Origin: Symbiodinium sp. CCMP2592 | Lineage: Eukaryota > Sar > Dinophyceae > Suessiales > Symbiodiniaceae | Length of the DNA stretch: 64,000 bases | Assembly: GCA_905221615.1 (NCBI GenBank) | Contig: CAJNDT010002002.1 | Coordinates: 62,001 to 126,000, forward strand | Direction: 5' to 3' | In this document: positions 20,991 through 29,204 of the stretch, in pieces | How positions within the stretch are numbered: the first letter of the stretch is position 1 | How the letters are laid out: each line of letters begins with the position of its first letter | The notes under the pieces: generated by a model | Database searches by the model: none | The model's input: the letters and a program-made list of their open reading frames with translations, nothing else | What the model was told of the DNA's origin: nothing | Program-made: the position numbers and the translations under genes

Positions 20991-21083
20991 GTAACTGGGG
21001 TGATTATTAGGGTCACTATACTTATAACCCCAATTAGGATAAACTTATAACTTTACTTACTAAGTCCCATGATCCTCCAAGTA
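20968..21083. mobile_element. Foldback element PF-A
   Basis: TACTTAAAGGATCAAGGGAC to GTCCCATGATCCTCCAAGTA. Complete. Confidence 0.85.
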
Positions 21084-21187
21084 CCCTAAGGCTCCTGGAC
21101 CCTTGGAGCAGGGTTCCAAACCCTAGCCCCCAAAGCCGAAACCCTTCCCCCGAAAAGCCCAAGACCCTGTTTGGAGCCTTAGGGTAA

Positions 21188-21245
21188 ACCCCTAAACCCT
21201 AAACCCTAAACCCTAAACCCTAAACCCTAAACCCTAAACCCTAAA
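21188..21245 (-). repeat. Perfect (CCCTAAA)n array, about 8 copies
   Basis: Eight uninterrupted CCCTAAA units starting after CCCCTAAA. Confidence 0.9.
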
Positions 21246-21449
21246 GCCCAGTAAGCCTTGAACCCTAAACTTCAAACGCTAAGCCCACTGAGCCTTACAC
21301 CGCACACCCTAACCCCACTAAGCCTTGGAACCCTAAACCCTGAGCCAAATTTCAGACGCCTCAAGCCCTAACCTCTAACCCCCAAATAGTAGGATTCATA
21401 TGAGGAACCCATGTAAAGGCCCAAGGTTTCGACATCAGGTTCCTACATT

Positions 21450-21544
21450 ATATAATACCTTAAATAGTTATTAGGGTAACTGTACTTAAGCCCCCAAGTA
21501 GGGTACTTGTAACCCCACTTACTGAGTCCCATGATCCTCTAAGT
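21450..21544. mobile_element. PF-A, left end missing
   Basis: Core GTTATTAGGGTAACTGTACTTAAG and right end AGTCCCATGATCCTCTAAGTA are present. The left terminus has been replaced by unrelated sequence. Confidence 0.65.
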
Positions 21545-21780
21545 AACCCGAATCAGGGTTTAGCGTTCGTGGTGAGAGGGCTTACGATGTACCTGAAACT
21601 TATGCTACGATTTTTAGGGCTGCTGATTATACTTTCCTGGTAGAAGTCCTTAAAAAACTAGGTTTCGCGGGGATTGAAGGTTTGGGTTTCGTGGCGGGTT
21701 GCGCGGAAGCCGACGCTTCGAACAAGATCCTGAGACTGAAGCTGTAACCCAATTCCCCGAATACCCAAACCGAGAGGCCT
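21545..21780. other. Unassigned stretch
   Basis: Mostly unique sequence without foldback element or convincing frame. Confidence 0.25.
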
Positions 21781-21782
21781 AA

Positions 21783-21895
21783 TATAGGGACCTTAGTAAT
21801 TGCCAAAACTACCTTGGGGGTTCCATATCAGACGTATAGTATAATGGGCCCAAAACCCTATTCTAATTATTGAAGCCCCTACAGTACACCCTTGC
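21783..21895. mobile_element. Foldback element PF-I
   Basis: TATAGGGACCTTAGTAATTG to CTAATTATTGAAGCCCCTACAGTA. The core ends in GGGCCCAAAACCC. Confidence 0.75.
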
Positions 21896-22098
21896 CCCTA
21901 AATGTGCTGGAAAATAGGGGTTCAAAGTAGGAAGAGTAGTTTGAAGTCTATTTGCTTCGCCACAGCGCTCCTGGAATGGAGCCATGTGGACTACGTACCT
22001 GGACCCTTCGCCCGAAACCACTTAACCCTACCTTAAACGCCGAACCCTAAACCCTCAGCCCCGCACCCTAAATCTTAAGCCCTTCAACCCCGAACCCT

Positions 22099-22300
22099 TA
22101 CTTGGAGGATCATGAGACTTAGTAAGTAAGGTTATAAGTACCACAATCTGGGTTATACGTATAGTTACCCTAATAATAGCTCATTTACTAAGTCCCATGA
22201 TCCTTCAAACCCTAAATCCCCATAGATCCCTTATAGATCCCTTTAAGGAACCCTTTAAGGAGCCCTCTACAAGTTACTAAGTCCCATGATCCTCTAAGTA
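22099..22300. mobile_element. PF-A with right-arm module
   Basis: The complete element runs from TACTTGGAGGATCATGAGAC to CATGATCCTTCAAA at about 22208. CCCTAAATCCCCATAGATCCC and CTTTAAGGAACCCTTTAAGG follow, and then a second terminus AGTCCCATGATCCTCTAAGTA. It mirrors the left-arm forms. Confidence 0.8.
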
Positions 22301-22354
22301 TCTCCACCTGGCCCCATTCTGAAAGAAGTCTTCCGCTTTGGCACACGGGTCTGA

Positions 22355-22459
22355 TACGGTTGATGATGTAAATCCGGCATGACCCATAATAAGGAATATA
22401 CCATAATTCCCATAGTTTAGGGCCCTTAAGGTATTGCAGGATTTATACCATCAACCGTA
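22355..22459. mobile_element. Foldback element PF-D
   Basis: TACGGTTGATGATGTAAATCC to GGATTTATACCATCAACCGTA, TA flanks. Very close to the copy at 20610. Confidence 0.9.
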
Positions 22460-22484
22460 TCCCATAGCTTGTGGGTTTGGGTTC

Positions 22485-22615
22485 AAGGGTCCCTAAACCC
22501 TGAACCCAAAAACCCTAAGCCTTAAACCCTAAACCCCACATTATTGGGACCCTAATCACCTTAAACCCTAAGGGGTTTAGGGGTTTAGGCGTTTAGGGTT
22601 TAGGGTTTCAGGTTC
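22485..22615. repeat. Opposed CCCTAAA and TTTAGGG words
   Basis: CCCTAAACCC words up to 22570 turn at AACCCTAAGGGGTTTAGGGG into TTTAGGG words. The tract changes orientation and can fold. Confidence 0.65.
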
Positions 22616-22693
22616 CCGCCGAACCCCCTGCAGAACAGCTCCGCGAACCTTTCTGTCCGAACCTCAACAAACTTTCAAAAGCGATATCTCCAG

Positions 22694-22813
22694 GTAATCC
22701 AATCCCAAGTCACTTCTTTGGCCGGCTTTGGGAATGCCGCTTGGCTCCCTTCGAACAACACTTTACTGTTCATGAAAAGCATAAAACCCACAGGAACAAA
22801 GACCACCTTGGAC
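22694..22813 (+). CDS. Candidate exon, 40 codons
   Basis: ATATCTCCAG precedes an open phase-0 frame reading VIQSQVTSLAGFGNAAWLPS then NNTLLFMKSIKPTGTK, followed by GTTCAA as a possible donor. The antisense frame in the same register (VVFVPVGFMLFMNS... ending TGA) is equally open, so the strand rests on the acceptor and on the + orientation of the other models. Directly followed by a PF-J element. Confidence 0.3.
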
Positions 22814-22841
22814 GTTCAACCCTCGACCCTACCCCAAGCCC

Positions 22842-22951
22842 TACATGGGTGGTTGTCAAAATTATGGTCCCTTTTTGGGTCCCTATTATAATACGGCACC
22901 TATTATTTAGGATACCCAAAAAGGAATCCTAATTTTGACAACTACCCACAT
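22842..22951. mobile_element. Foldback element PF-J
   Basis: TACATGGGTGGTTGTCAAAA to TTTTGACAACTACCCACA. The core ATAATACGGCACCTATTATT is the reverse complement of the 17643 copy core, so it is inserted in the other orientation. Confidence 0.85.
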
Positions 22952-23152
22952 TCTAAACCCTGAACAAGAAAACTGTAAGGCCTGACCCCCAAACTCCGAA
23001 ACCCCTCAACCCTCAACCCTACACCAAAACTCTGGCTTATTCTTCTTCTTATTCCAGGTATGATTCAATATTACATACTATGGTTACACATTGTCACCAC
23101 TGTGAACATTCTTTAGTCATTAGTTGCTGTCTTTCGTATTGTTGGGCCCAAG

Positions 23153-23232
23153 GGGCATCTCAGGCCATTGTCGGCGATATGCGCATTCTTGGCAACTTCC
23201 AACTCGCCAGCTTGGAAGGCGAACAGGGCTGA
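23153..23232 (+). CDS. Candidate exon
   Basis: After GGCCCAAG the + frame reads ASQAIVGDMRILGNFQLASL and meets TGA at 23230. A GC-type donor (AAG|GCGAAC) after 23218 would end it in a phase that fits the exon at 24319. The ILGNFQL phrase faintly recalls the LLGxFxL phrase of the HSP70 substrate-binding domain, but this is too short to call. An antisense frame is also open. Confidence 0.25.
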
Positions 23233-23340
23233 GAAGAAGTTGGTTTCGAGTCCAGAGCTTTTAGGGTTTAGAGTTTTGGGATTGAGGTTGACGGTTTTCA
23301 GTTCAGTGTTTGAGGTTTATGGCTTAGGGTTTTGGGATTA

Positions 23341-23452
23341 ACCCAGAGGCTCCAATATCCCTTCATTGAGGGATATTCCTTAAATTATACTAGGATCTCA
23401 AATATGATTTAAGGTATTTTCCTGAGTTAAGGGATATTGGAGTCCCTGGGTA
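23341..23452. mobile_element. Foldback element PF-B
   Basis: ACCCAGAGGCTCCAATATCC to GGATATTGGAGTCCCTGGGTA. TTA lies on the left and TA on the right. Confidence 0.85.
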
Positions 23453-23546
23453 GGTTGACGATTTTCAGTTCAGGGTTCGAGGTTGATAGTTTAGGCTTTA
23501 GGGGCTTTTTCAGGGTTTCGTTGCACTTTGGATCTGCAAGCCCTAC

Positions 23547-23660
23547 TGGAAGCATCATGGGACTTAGTAAGCCAGGTTGTGAGTACCCCAGTTGGGGTTG
23601 CAAGTAGCCTTTGGTTTAGTTACCCTGATAAGATCTCCATTTACTAACTCTGCAATCCCA
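23547..23660. mobile_element. Foldback element PF-A, decayed
   Basis: TACTGGAAGCATCATGGGAC is clear at the left. The right arm is reduced to TTTACTAACTCTGCAATCCC. Confidence 0.6.
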
Positions 23661-23842
23661 AAGCCTTGAAGCCTAAACCCTTCACCTAAAACCTTAAGCC
23701 CCTAAATCCTAAATCCTAAACCCCCAAGCCCCTAAACCCTAAACCCCTGCACCCCCTCTACGCTTGATCAAGGCCCCGGCGCTGATCAGCCCGATCTTTC
23801 AGAGCCCTTGTAGAGCCCTTATGGAGGCCGAAAAAGGGATCC

Positions 23843-23978
23843 TACTTGGAGGGTCGGGGGACTTAGTAATTAGGGAATAAGCAGAGTTATAAGCACCCTA
23901 AAAGGGACCCTAATTGGGGTTATGGTACTTATAACTCTCTAAAATAACTACTTAGTAAGTCCCCCGACCCTCCAAGTA
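23843..23978. mobile_element. Foldback element PF-A2
   Basis: Type copy of subfamily A2: TACTTGGAGGGTCGGGGGAC to GTCCCCCGACCCTCCAAGTA, 136 bp. The core has AAAAGGGACCCTAATTGGGG. The ends match PF-A except that GATCATGGG is replaced by GTCGGGGG in both arms. Confidence 0.9.
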
Positions 23979-24090
23979 TTCTAATCATGAAGATCGTCCC
24001 CTGAATAAGTCGTAGGAAGCTCTACCAAGAACCCAAAACCCTCAGCCCGGAACACAAAGCCGCGAATCCTACTCCTGAATCCGAAACTCT

Positions 24091-24310
24091 TTGATCCTTA
24101 GTAACCAGGGTTATTATGAGGGTAATACTACTTACAGCTACGTATAACCCCAATTAGGGTACTTGTAACCTTACTTACTAAGTCCCATGCCCAGAGAGCC
24201 TAGTACCCCTTAACTAAGGAATATGCCTTCAGTCATAATATGAAGTCCCCTATAATCTAAAGGTAGATTGGTTAGTTAAGGGTTATGGGAGTCTCTGGTT
24301 GATCCTCCCA
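24091..24310. mobile_element. PF-A interrupted by PF-B
   Basis: TTGATCCTTAGTAACCAGGG begins a decayed PF-A whose right arm reads ACTTACTAAGTCCCATG. A complete PF-B (24190-24298) follows, and the arm resumes as TGATCCTCCC. The dinucleotide TG occurs on both sides of the insertion. Confidence 0.75.
24190..24298. mobile_element. PF-B nested in PF-A
   Basis: CCCAGAGAGCCTAGTACCCC to GGTTATGGGAGTCTCTGGT. Subtype with GAGAGCC, as at 55315. Confidence 0.8.
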
Positions 24311-24318
24311 TTACCCAG

Positions 24319-24383
24319 GCATTGGAGGGGCCTATGACACGCTCATGAACTTCATGGTCGCCAACATGCCTCTGGTGCCTTGA
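24319..24383 (+). CDS. Candidate exon joining to 25059
   Basis: ATTACCCAG precedes a frame reading IGGAYDTLMNFMVANMPLVP and TGA 24381-24383. Donors ATG|GTCGCC (after 24356) or CTG|GTGCCT (after 24374) would both leave phase 0, matching the phase-0 start of the 25059 exon. If no donor is used this is a terminal exon. No family recognised. Confidence 0.3.
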
Positions 24384-24385
24384 AC

Positions 24386-24496
24386 TATTCATAGGGACCG
24401 TTAGGGGGGTAGGGAGAGCGGTGGGTATGGGGAGGGGGGATAGGGGGCTTTAATGCCCATGATAAGGACCTTACCCCCCTTAGGGCCCCTATGAAT
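24386..24496. mobile_element. Single-copy foldback element
   Basis: ATTCATAGGGACCGTTAGGG to CCCTTAGGGCCCCTATGAAT, with an asymmetric G-rich left half. It lies 3 bp after the stop codon of the preceding island. Confidence 0.7.
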
Positions 24497-24860
24497 CATG
24501 TGAGGGTTCTCGTTAGGGCCGTTAGGGCTTCTGTTGCTTTAGGATCATGTTGCATGGGGTTTCTTAGGGTTCAGCAGATATGCAGCATTGCGGAGTTTAT
24601 CGAAATACTGAGATTTGGGGCGACAGCCCTTCACAAGCCACGAAGCCTCATTCGCTAAACCCTAAAGCCCAAAGCTCGCAACCTGGGATGCTATAAATCC
24701 AAAACCTGTCGTATCTTTAATCCCCCAAACGCGGCAACCCCCAAATCCACAACCTAACGATAAAGCCTATAGGCCCTAAACCCTACAACCTCACGCCCAC
24801 CTTCAACCTGAAAACCCTACACCCCTGCAGCCTTCAAGCCTTCAACCCTAAACCCCGAAA

Positions 24861-24937
24861 CCCCTAGGTATATACCCTTAATATAGCCATTATGTACCCA
24901 TTATATAGCCCATCATAGGGTATGGGTCCCCATTAAG
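24861..24937. mobile_element. PF-K fragment
   Basis: CCCCTAGGTATATACCCTTA to GGGTCCCCATTAAG. The AGGAGGGACCC outer left end is missing. Confidence 0.7.
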
Positions 24938-24956
24938 AAACCCCTAAGCCCAAAGC

Positions 24957-25051
24957 CTTAGGGGTACTTAGAAATATTCTTTAATTTTTGGTTATTATAA
25001 TCCCTAAGAAACAGCTAAAATTATAATGCTAGGGTTCTAAGTTCAGTATAG
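24957..25051. mobile_element. Element PF-N
   Basis: Type copy of family N: CTTAGGGGTACTTAGAAATA to GCTAGGGTTCTAAGTTCAGTATAG, about 96 bp. Only about 9 bp of the ends (TACTTAGAA/TTCTAAGT) are inverted, so it is far less palindromic than the others. The core ATCCCTAAGAAACAGCTAAAAT is conserved in four copies. An exon candidate starts 7 bp further on. Confidence 0.8.
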
Positions 25052-25058
25052 AAGCGAG

Positions 25059-25134
25059 GTGACGAGTCTGCATGGCCTGCCGGCCTTCAGGAGAGTCTAT
25101 CGTCTGTGGCGGATCCTGCTCCCTGGCGAAGCGA
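25059..25134 (+). CDS. Candidate exon, 25 codons
   Basis: AAGCGAG ends just before 25059. The frame reads VTSLHGLPAFRRVYRLWRIL then LPGEA, with GTTTAA after 25134. It ends with one base (A), which completes a codon with the GC that begins the 26831 exon. The acceptor is almost at the end of the PF-N element. No family recognised. Confidence 0.3.
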
Positions 25135-25144
25135 GTTTAAATTG

Positions 25145-25380
25145 GTTTAGGGTTTAGGGTTTAGGGTTTACAGGGGCTGGTTTAAAGGGATCTCTAAGGA
25201 TCCTGTGAAGGGATCTATAGGGTTTCGGGGTTGAGGGTTTAGGGGTTCAGGGTTTAGGGATTCAGGTGTTTAGGGTTTAGGGGTTTAGTTTAGGGGTTTA
25301 GGGTTTAGGGGTTTAGGAACTTGAATCTTAGGGCTGGAGGGCTTGAGGGTTTAGGGGATTTAGGGTTTAGGGTTCTGGAA
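25145..25380 (+). repeat. TTTAGGG/TTTAGGGG tract with module words
   Basis: Perfect TTTAGGG at 25145-25170, then AAAGGGATCTCTAAGGATCC and GGGATCTATAGGG, then mixed TTTAGGGG words. Confidence 0.75.
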
Positions 25381-25449
25381 TCAGGATATGGCAGGGATGA
25401 AGGAATACAGGATATTGCAGAGGGTTTTATGGTGGCTCAGGGAGTTGAT

Positions 25450-25556
25450 AAGGCTAGGTAGGGCATTGGGACATTTTACATTTTCCCTTATTGGGCTTAA
25501 GAGGATCTTATTTACTAATGTTTTCCAAAGGCTTTAAACGCCCCACCTAGTAAGGC
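25450..25556. mobile_element. Foldback element, two-copy family
   Basis: AAGGCTAGGTAGGGC is mirrored by GCCCCACCTAGTAAGGCT. Interior words TTCCCTTATTGGGCTTAAGAGG and CAAAGGCTTT are shared with the copy at 33272. Confidence 0.6.
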
Positions 25557-25604
25557 TCACTTGCCTCCCAGATACAGGGGGGGCTCAGTGTAAGGAGGCT
25601 TGCT

Positions 25605-25643
25605 TATAACACCGATTGTAACTACCCATGAACCTCCAAGTAA
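25605..25643. mobile_element. PF-C right-end fragment
   Basis: TTATAACACC..GTAACTACCCATGAACCTCCAAGTA. A second remnant, ACCTATGAACCTCCGAGTA, lies at 25722-25742. Confidence 0.6.
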
Positions 25644-25849
25644 TTTTTTAACCTAAACCTAGGCTGTTTAAAAGCCTGTAGAGTTTTCGAAAAACTATAG
25701 GTTTTCTATGGTTTTCTTAGAAAACCTATGAACCTCCGAGTAGGGTTTCAGCTGGAGGGTTCAAACCTTTGGAGTGAACTGCCGGACACTCCTTGGGAGA
25801 GCTGTCGGGTTGGTTTCTTTTCTGGGGGCCTGCTCTGTTTTTGAGGTTT

Positions 25850-26052
25850 AGGGGTTCAGGGTTTAGGTTTAGGGTTTCGGGTTCAGGGTTTAAGGGTTTA
25901 GGGTAGGGTGTAGGGTGTATACTTCGTTGGGATCTGTGAATGAGTGGTTTTGGTCTGGGGCTTCCCATCGAACAGGAGTAGATTTGGACTAGAAGAAAGG
26001 TAACATGATTTAGGGTTTAGGGTTTTGGGGTTTAGGGTTTAGGGTCTAGAAG
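25850..26052 (+). repeat. TTTAGGG-type tract
   Basis: TTTAGGG, TTCAGGG and TTTCGGG words in two blocks (25845-25920 and 26010-26052). Confidence 0.65.
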
Positions 26053-26069
26053 CAACGTAACATGATGCA

Positions 26070-26088
26070 CTCTCTCTCTCTCTCTGCG
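26070..26088. repeat. (CT)n microsatellite
   Basis: About eight CT units. Confidence 0.85.
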
Positions 26089-26114
26089 TGAAGCACTCAT
26101 CGCTTTCACCGGGG

Positions 26115-26341
26115 TACTTGGAGGATCATGGGACTTAGTAAGTAAGGTAATACGTACCCCAATGAGCTAATTGGGGTTATAAGTAGTGATAAGTACAATT
26201 ACCTCAATCATAACCCTAGTTACTAGGTCCCACGATCCTTTAAACCCTAAACCTCCTTTGAAACCCTAAACTCCCATAGATCCCTTTATAGATCCCTTTA
26301 AGGAACCCTTTAAGTTACTAAGTCCCATGATCCTTTAAGTA
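26115..26341. mobile_element. PF-A with right-arm module
   Basis: The complete element ends at CCACGATCCTTTAA. CCCTAAACC, AAACCCTAAACTCCC and ATAGATCCCTTTATAGATCCC words follow, then a second terminus AGTCCCATGATCCTTTAAGTA. Confidence 0.8.
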
Positions 26342-26428
26342 CTTCCTCATGAAGGGCGTGAGGGGTTCAGCAGAAAACTGGGCTTTGGAGTTTAGGGTTG
26401 AGGGTTTAGGGTTTAGGGTTTAGGGGTA

Positions 26429-26623
26429 CCATACTTTAATACTGTTGAGGGACAAAATCCTGCATGACCCTAAGGACTCTAAGCTATGGGAACTATGGTA
26501 TATTTTTTATGATGGGTAATGCAGGATTTTGCCTATCAGCAGATTTTTTTAGGCCTGTTACTTGAAGGGAACCAACTGAGAAAAAGTCTATACTTTTCGC
26601 TCCCTGGTGACTTCAAAGCCCAG
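26429..26623 (+). repeat. Linear repeat H interrupted by PF-E
   Basis: CATACTTTAATA is followed by a PF-E element and then by CTGTTACTTGAAGGGAACC, AAGTCTATACTTTTCGCTCC and TGACTTCAAAGCCCAG. The uninterrupted form lies at 56532 and 60140. Function unknown. Confidence 0.65.
26440..26543. mobile_element. PF-E nested in repeat H
   Basis: TACTGTTGAGGGACAAAATCC to GGATTTTGCCTATCAGCAGA, with core CTAAGCTATGGGAACTATGG. Family E is the sister of PF-D. Confidence 0.75.
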
Positions 26624-26830
26624 AAATTTTTGGACATGTGCATACCTTCTTTCGACGCTGCTGATAGGTTAGGGCGGGGGTGATGACGCCTGCTTTGGGT
26701 GGTTTGGGCTTTAGGGTTTCAGGGGGAACCCGTAAACCTGAAATCCCGAACTCTAAACCCTACACCCTAAACTTTATAAACCCTAAACCAAGGCTTGTTT
26801 TGAGGTTCCTGTGGAGGCTATTTAGCGTAG

Positions 26831-26955
26831 GCAACTTCCAGGCTTTCCTGCCAGTTGCCCCCTGTTGCAAGGAGTCCTCTAGAAGCTACTTCCAAGCACG
26901 TGGTCCCGAAAAATTAGACAGAAGAGAAGAACAGGTCAAAGAATCAAAAAGATAA
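26831..26955 (+). CDS. Candidate terminal exon, 41 codons
   Basis: TTTAGCGTAG precedes 26831. The frame (phase 2) reads NFQAFLPVAPCCKESSRSYF and then a charged tail EKLDRREEQVKESKR, ending at TAA 26953-26955. The first two bases complete the codon begun by the 25059 exon. The proposed 1.7-kb intron 25135-26830 would contain a two-copy foldback, a PF-C remnant, PF-A, PF-E, repeat H and telomere-like tracts. Confidence 0.35.
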
Positions 26956-27045
26956 AGACCCAGAACAGCGAGCTCTGAACCCTAAACCTCTTCAAACCCT
27001 AAACCCCCCTAAACCCCAAACCCCGAAGAAAGCTAGCAGAGATCT

Positions 27046-27160
27046 TACAGTAGAAGCCGCAAAGTTGGAACATCATTATCCTCGTGCCCTTAAGGTAAAG
27101 CACAAGGGATCCTAGCACTTATCCTCCCAGAACCATGTTCCAACTTTCTGGGGTTCACTA
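27046..27160. mobile_element. Foldback element PF-F, diverged core
   Basis: TACAGTAGAAGCCGCAAAGTTGGAA to TTCCAACTTTCTGGGGTTCACTA. The core differs from other PF-F copies. Its last TA is also the first TA of the following PF-D. Confidence 0.75.
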
Positions 27161-27478
27161 CGGTTGACGATATAAATCCTGCATGACCCATAATAAGGAA
27201 TATACCATAATTCTCATAGTTTAGGATCCTTAAGGTAATGCAGGATGTATATCACCACCCTAAACCCAAAACCCCAAAACCCTATAGATCCCGTAAAGGG
27301 AACCCCTTAAAGGTACCCCTATAGACCCAGACCCTCCAAAACCCCTTAATTAAGGAATATCCCTTAAAGTACAATAGGATCCCTAAAAAGATTTTAAGGT
27401 ATATTCCTTAATTAAGGGGTTTTGGCGGCTCTGGGGATCCCTTTAAAGGAACCCACAGGATTTATATCATCAACCGTA
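27159..27478. mobile_element. PF-D with right-arm module, interrupted by PF-B
   Basis: TACGGTTGACGATATAAATCC, core, then GGATGTATATCACC is followed by CCCTAAACCC, GATCCCGTAAAGGGAACCCC and GGTACCCCTATAGA. Next comes a PF-B, then GATCCCTTTAAAGGAACCC and the true end GGATTTATATCATCAACCGTA. The copy at 33450 is the same element without the PF-B. Confidence 0.85.
27325..27434. mobile_element. PF-B nested in PF-D
   Basis: CCCAGACCCTCCAAAACCCC to GGGGTTTTGGCGGCTCTGGG. Compared with the empty site at 33617, GA is present on both sides, which is direct evidence for a 2-bp target duplication. Confidence 0.85.
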
Positions 27479-27490
27479 TAACTGCTGCAG

Positions 27491-27561
27491 CCCTCAGGGC
27501 CATGCCCGCCTTGGTCGACATCGCGGCCATGGGAACCCTCGAAGAGGCAGCCGAAGTGCTG
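27491..27561 (+). CDS. Candidate exon, 23 codons
   Basis: ACTGCTGCAG lies 12 bp after a PF-D end. The frame reads LRAMPALVDIAAMGTLEEAA then EVL and stops before GTTTTG, out in phase 0. The helical, Ala/Leu-rich sequence could be part of an armadillo- or HEAT-like repeat, but it is too short to claim. First exon in the 27-31 kb chain. Confidence 0.35.
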
Positions 27562-27562
27562 G

Positions 27563-27730
27563 TTTTGCTATTATTACGACTATTGCTATTGTTACTATTA
27601 TTACGATTATTACTATTGTTACTATTGTTACTATTAGTACTATTAGTACTATTATTACTATTGTTACTAACTACTGTTACTATCTATTGTTACTATTATT
27701 CGGATTATTACTATTTTTGCTATTATCACA
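27563..27730. repeat. ATT/ACT trinucleotide tract
   Basis: Imperfect TATTACTATTGTTACTATTATT repeats. A poly-Leu frame through it is an artefact. Confidence 0.9.
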
Positions 27731-28098
27731 TTGCGTCGATAGGCTTGTTCATGTTGATTATGGGCTGAGATGTTCTGAAGACTGCGATTATTTTTAAGCT
27801 TGTTGTTTTTGACACTTTTTTAAAAGAGAGTTCTTCTTCCTCTTTCTTCTTATGGCTGTCAGTCGGAAGTTGCACCGACAGGGTTGACAATGCTTTTCGG
27901 ATGGTAGCTGTAGTGTGATCATGAGGTCGTTTTCGTTGTCGTGGTAGAGGTTTAGAGTTCAGGGTTCGGTCGTCTTTGGGCGAGTTGCTTGTGTGCCTCG
28001 CTGGCTTTACTAGCGTTGCAGGGTTTAGAGGTTTGGAAGCCACTGTTTAGAGTTTCGGGTTTTTGAGTTGAGCTTAGGGATTTTGGGGGTTTCAACAG
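27731..28098. other. Unassigned, probably intronic
   Basis: Unique sequence between two exon candidates. A minus frame of 105 codons (27726-28043) is open but unrecognised. No foldback element. Confidence 0.25.
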
Positions 28099-28198
28099 GG
28101 TGCTGACATACCGAAGCTCCATGACCTCGTTTACAAGATGTTCGTATCTCGGCCGAAGGATTTTGGGCTGGAGGGCTCACGGATGTCAAGTTTGCAAT
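28099..28198 (+). CDS. Candidate exon, 33 codons
   Basis: GGTTTCAACAG precedes a phase-0 frame reading GADIPKLHDLVYKMFVSRPK then DFGLEGSRMSSLQ, followed by the strong donor GTAAGG. Phase 0 in matches the 27491 exon and phase 1 out matches the 28487 exon. No family recognised. Confidence 0.4.
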
Positions 28199-28486
28199 GT
28201 AAGGCTTGCAAAGGTTGTAGGAGAGTGCGTTTCTACAGTCTCTCTGCACGGTTATTGGCTTCTTGAACCCTGAACCTTAAGCCCTAATTCTTGAGAGGGC
28301 TGTACATGCAAGGGTTTCCCTTCAGGATGCCCAGCCACTAAGGTAAGGATTTGCAGTTCGGCGCTAGGGCTTGGCCGTAACCCCAAACCCGAAAACCCTA
28401 AGCCATAAACCTCAAATAAGCGGTCTGGCGTGTCGGACCGTTGAGTGTTAAGAATAGTATTTTCTTCGAAATCGTCAATACAACAG

Positions 28487-28542
28487 TGTTTCAAAAGCGG
28501 TTTGCAAAATTCATGATTCTTGCCCTTGTTCAAACATCGACA
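28487..28542 (+). CDS. Candidate exon, 18 codons
   Basis: ATACAACAG precedes two bases that complete the codon left by the 28099 exon, then FQKRFAKFMILALVQTST, followed by GTATCC. Phase 0 out. An antisense reading (28411-28573, CRCLNKGKNHEFCKPLL) is also open and has AG/GT borders, so the strand is not proven. Confidence 0.3.
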
Positions 28543-28673
28543 GTATCCTTTTGTGGCTAAGCGAGGCACAGTGCTGAAGGGTTGGGGGGTTTGGGTTTAG
28601 AGGGCCTAGGGAATGAACTGTATGACCCCATGCGTAGAGAAGCCTGAACGATTAGTCAATGATTAGAAAGCTT

Positions 28674-28780
28674 AAAGGGAACTCCAGAAAGTTGGAATAT
28701 GGTTTCAGGGTAGGATACCCTATAATTTACCATAAAGGGTTTAGGATAACCATATTCCAACTTTCTGGCTTTTACTATAT
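28674..28780. mobile_element. Foldback element PF-F
   Basis: GGGAACTCCAGAAAGTTGGA to TCCAACTTTCTGGCTTTTACTATA. Almost identical to 48381 and 61269. Confidence 0.85.
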
Positions 28781-28829
28781 GCGCTAAAGTTCCGGAATGT
28801 AATTACGCCATACTGTACCCCAAAACCAG

Positions 28830-28919
28830 AGTTTAACTAATTTGAAACGCTGCGCGTCGTCCGCCTCGGCCCGGCTGTACGCGCATGCGGCGAGTGGCTA
28901 CTATCTGCAGCAAGCTCTT
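28830..28919 (+). CDS. Candidate exon, 30 codons
   Basis: CAAAACCAG precedes a phase-0 frame reading SLTNLKRCASSASARLYAHA then ASGYYLQQAL, followed by GTAGGA. Both phases are 0, consistent with neighbours. A second + frame (LRVVRLGPAVRACGEWLLSA, continuing past 29080) is also open, so the frame is uncertain. Confidence 0.3.
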
Positions 28920-29165
28920 GTAGGAATAAAGTAACAGTTGGAATCGCACTTATAGTAAAAGTAATGTTCATAGCAACACGAAGCAGGATGATTGTGAGTA
29001 GTATTAGTAGTGGTAGTATCGGGTCCAGGTATTGTCCGGGCTTTGAAAATTTTCCAGGCTGGGGTTTAGGGGCCCCCAACAAGTAAAGATGCTATATAGG
29101 AATCCCCATTAAGGGATCTACTTTTTGGATCCTCCCGGAATTCTGGGTCAATGCTATCCCCGAAG

Positions 29166-29204
29166 GTCGGTTGGATGGATGGCCTTGCACCCTGGTTGCA
29201 CCCG
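29166..29204 (+). CDS. Candidate small exon, 13 codons
   Basis: CCCCGAAG precedes VGWMDGLAPWLHP, followed by GTTTAG. Phase 0 in and out. An alternative frame over a slightly longer stretch reads FWVNAIPEGRLDGWPCTL. Confidence 0.25.

Noticed and set aside
22675-23228. Two minus-strand terminal exons
   Set aside because: The + strand readings in the same places have acceptors and fit the prevailing orientation. Since codon-register antisense frames are both open, the minus reading is not listed separately.
28411-28573. Minus-strand exon with AG/GT borders
   Set aside because: Attractive at first, but the + strand exon at 28487-28542 fits its neighbours in phase. Kept only as an alternative in that entry.
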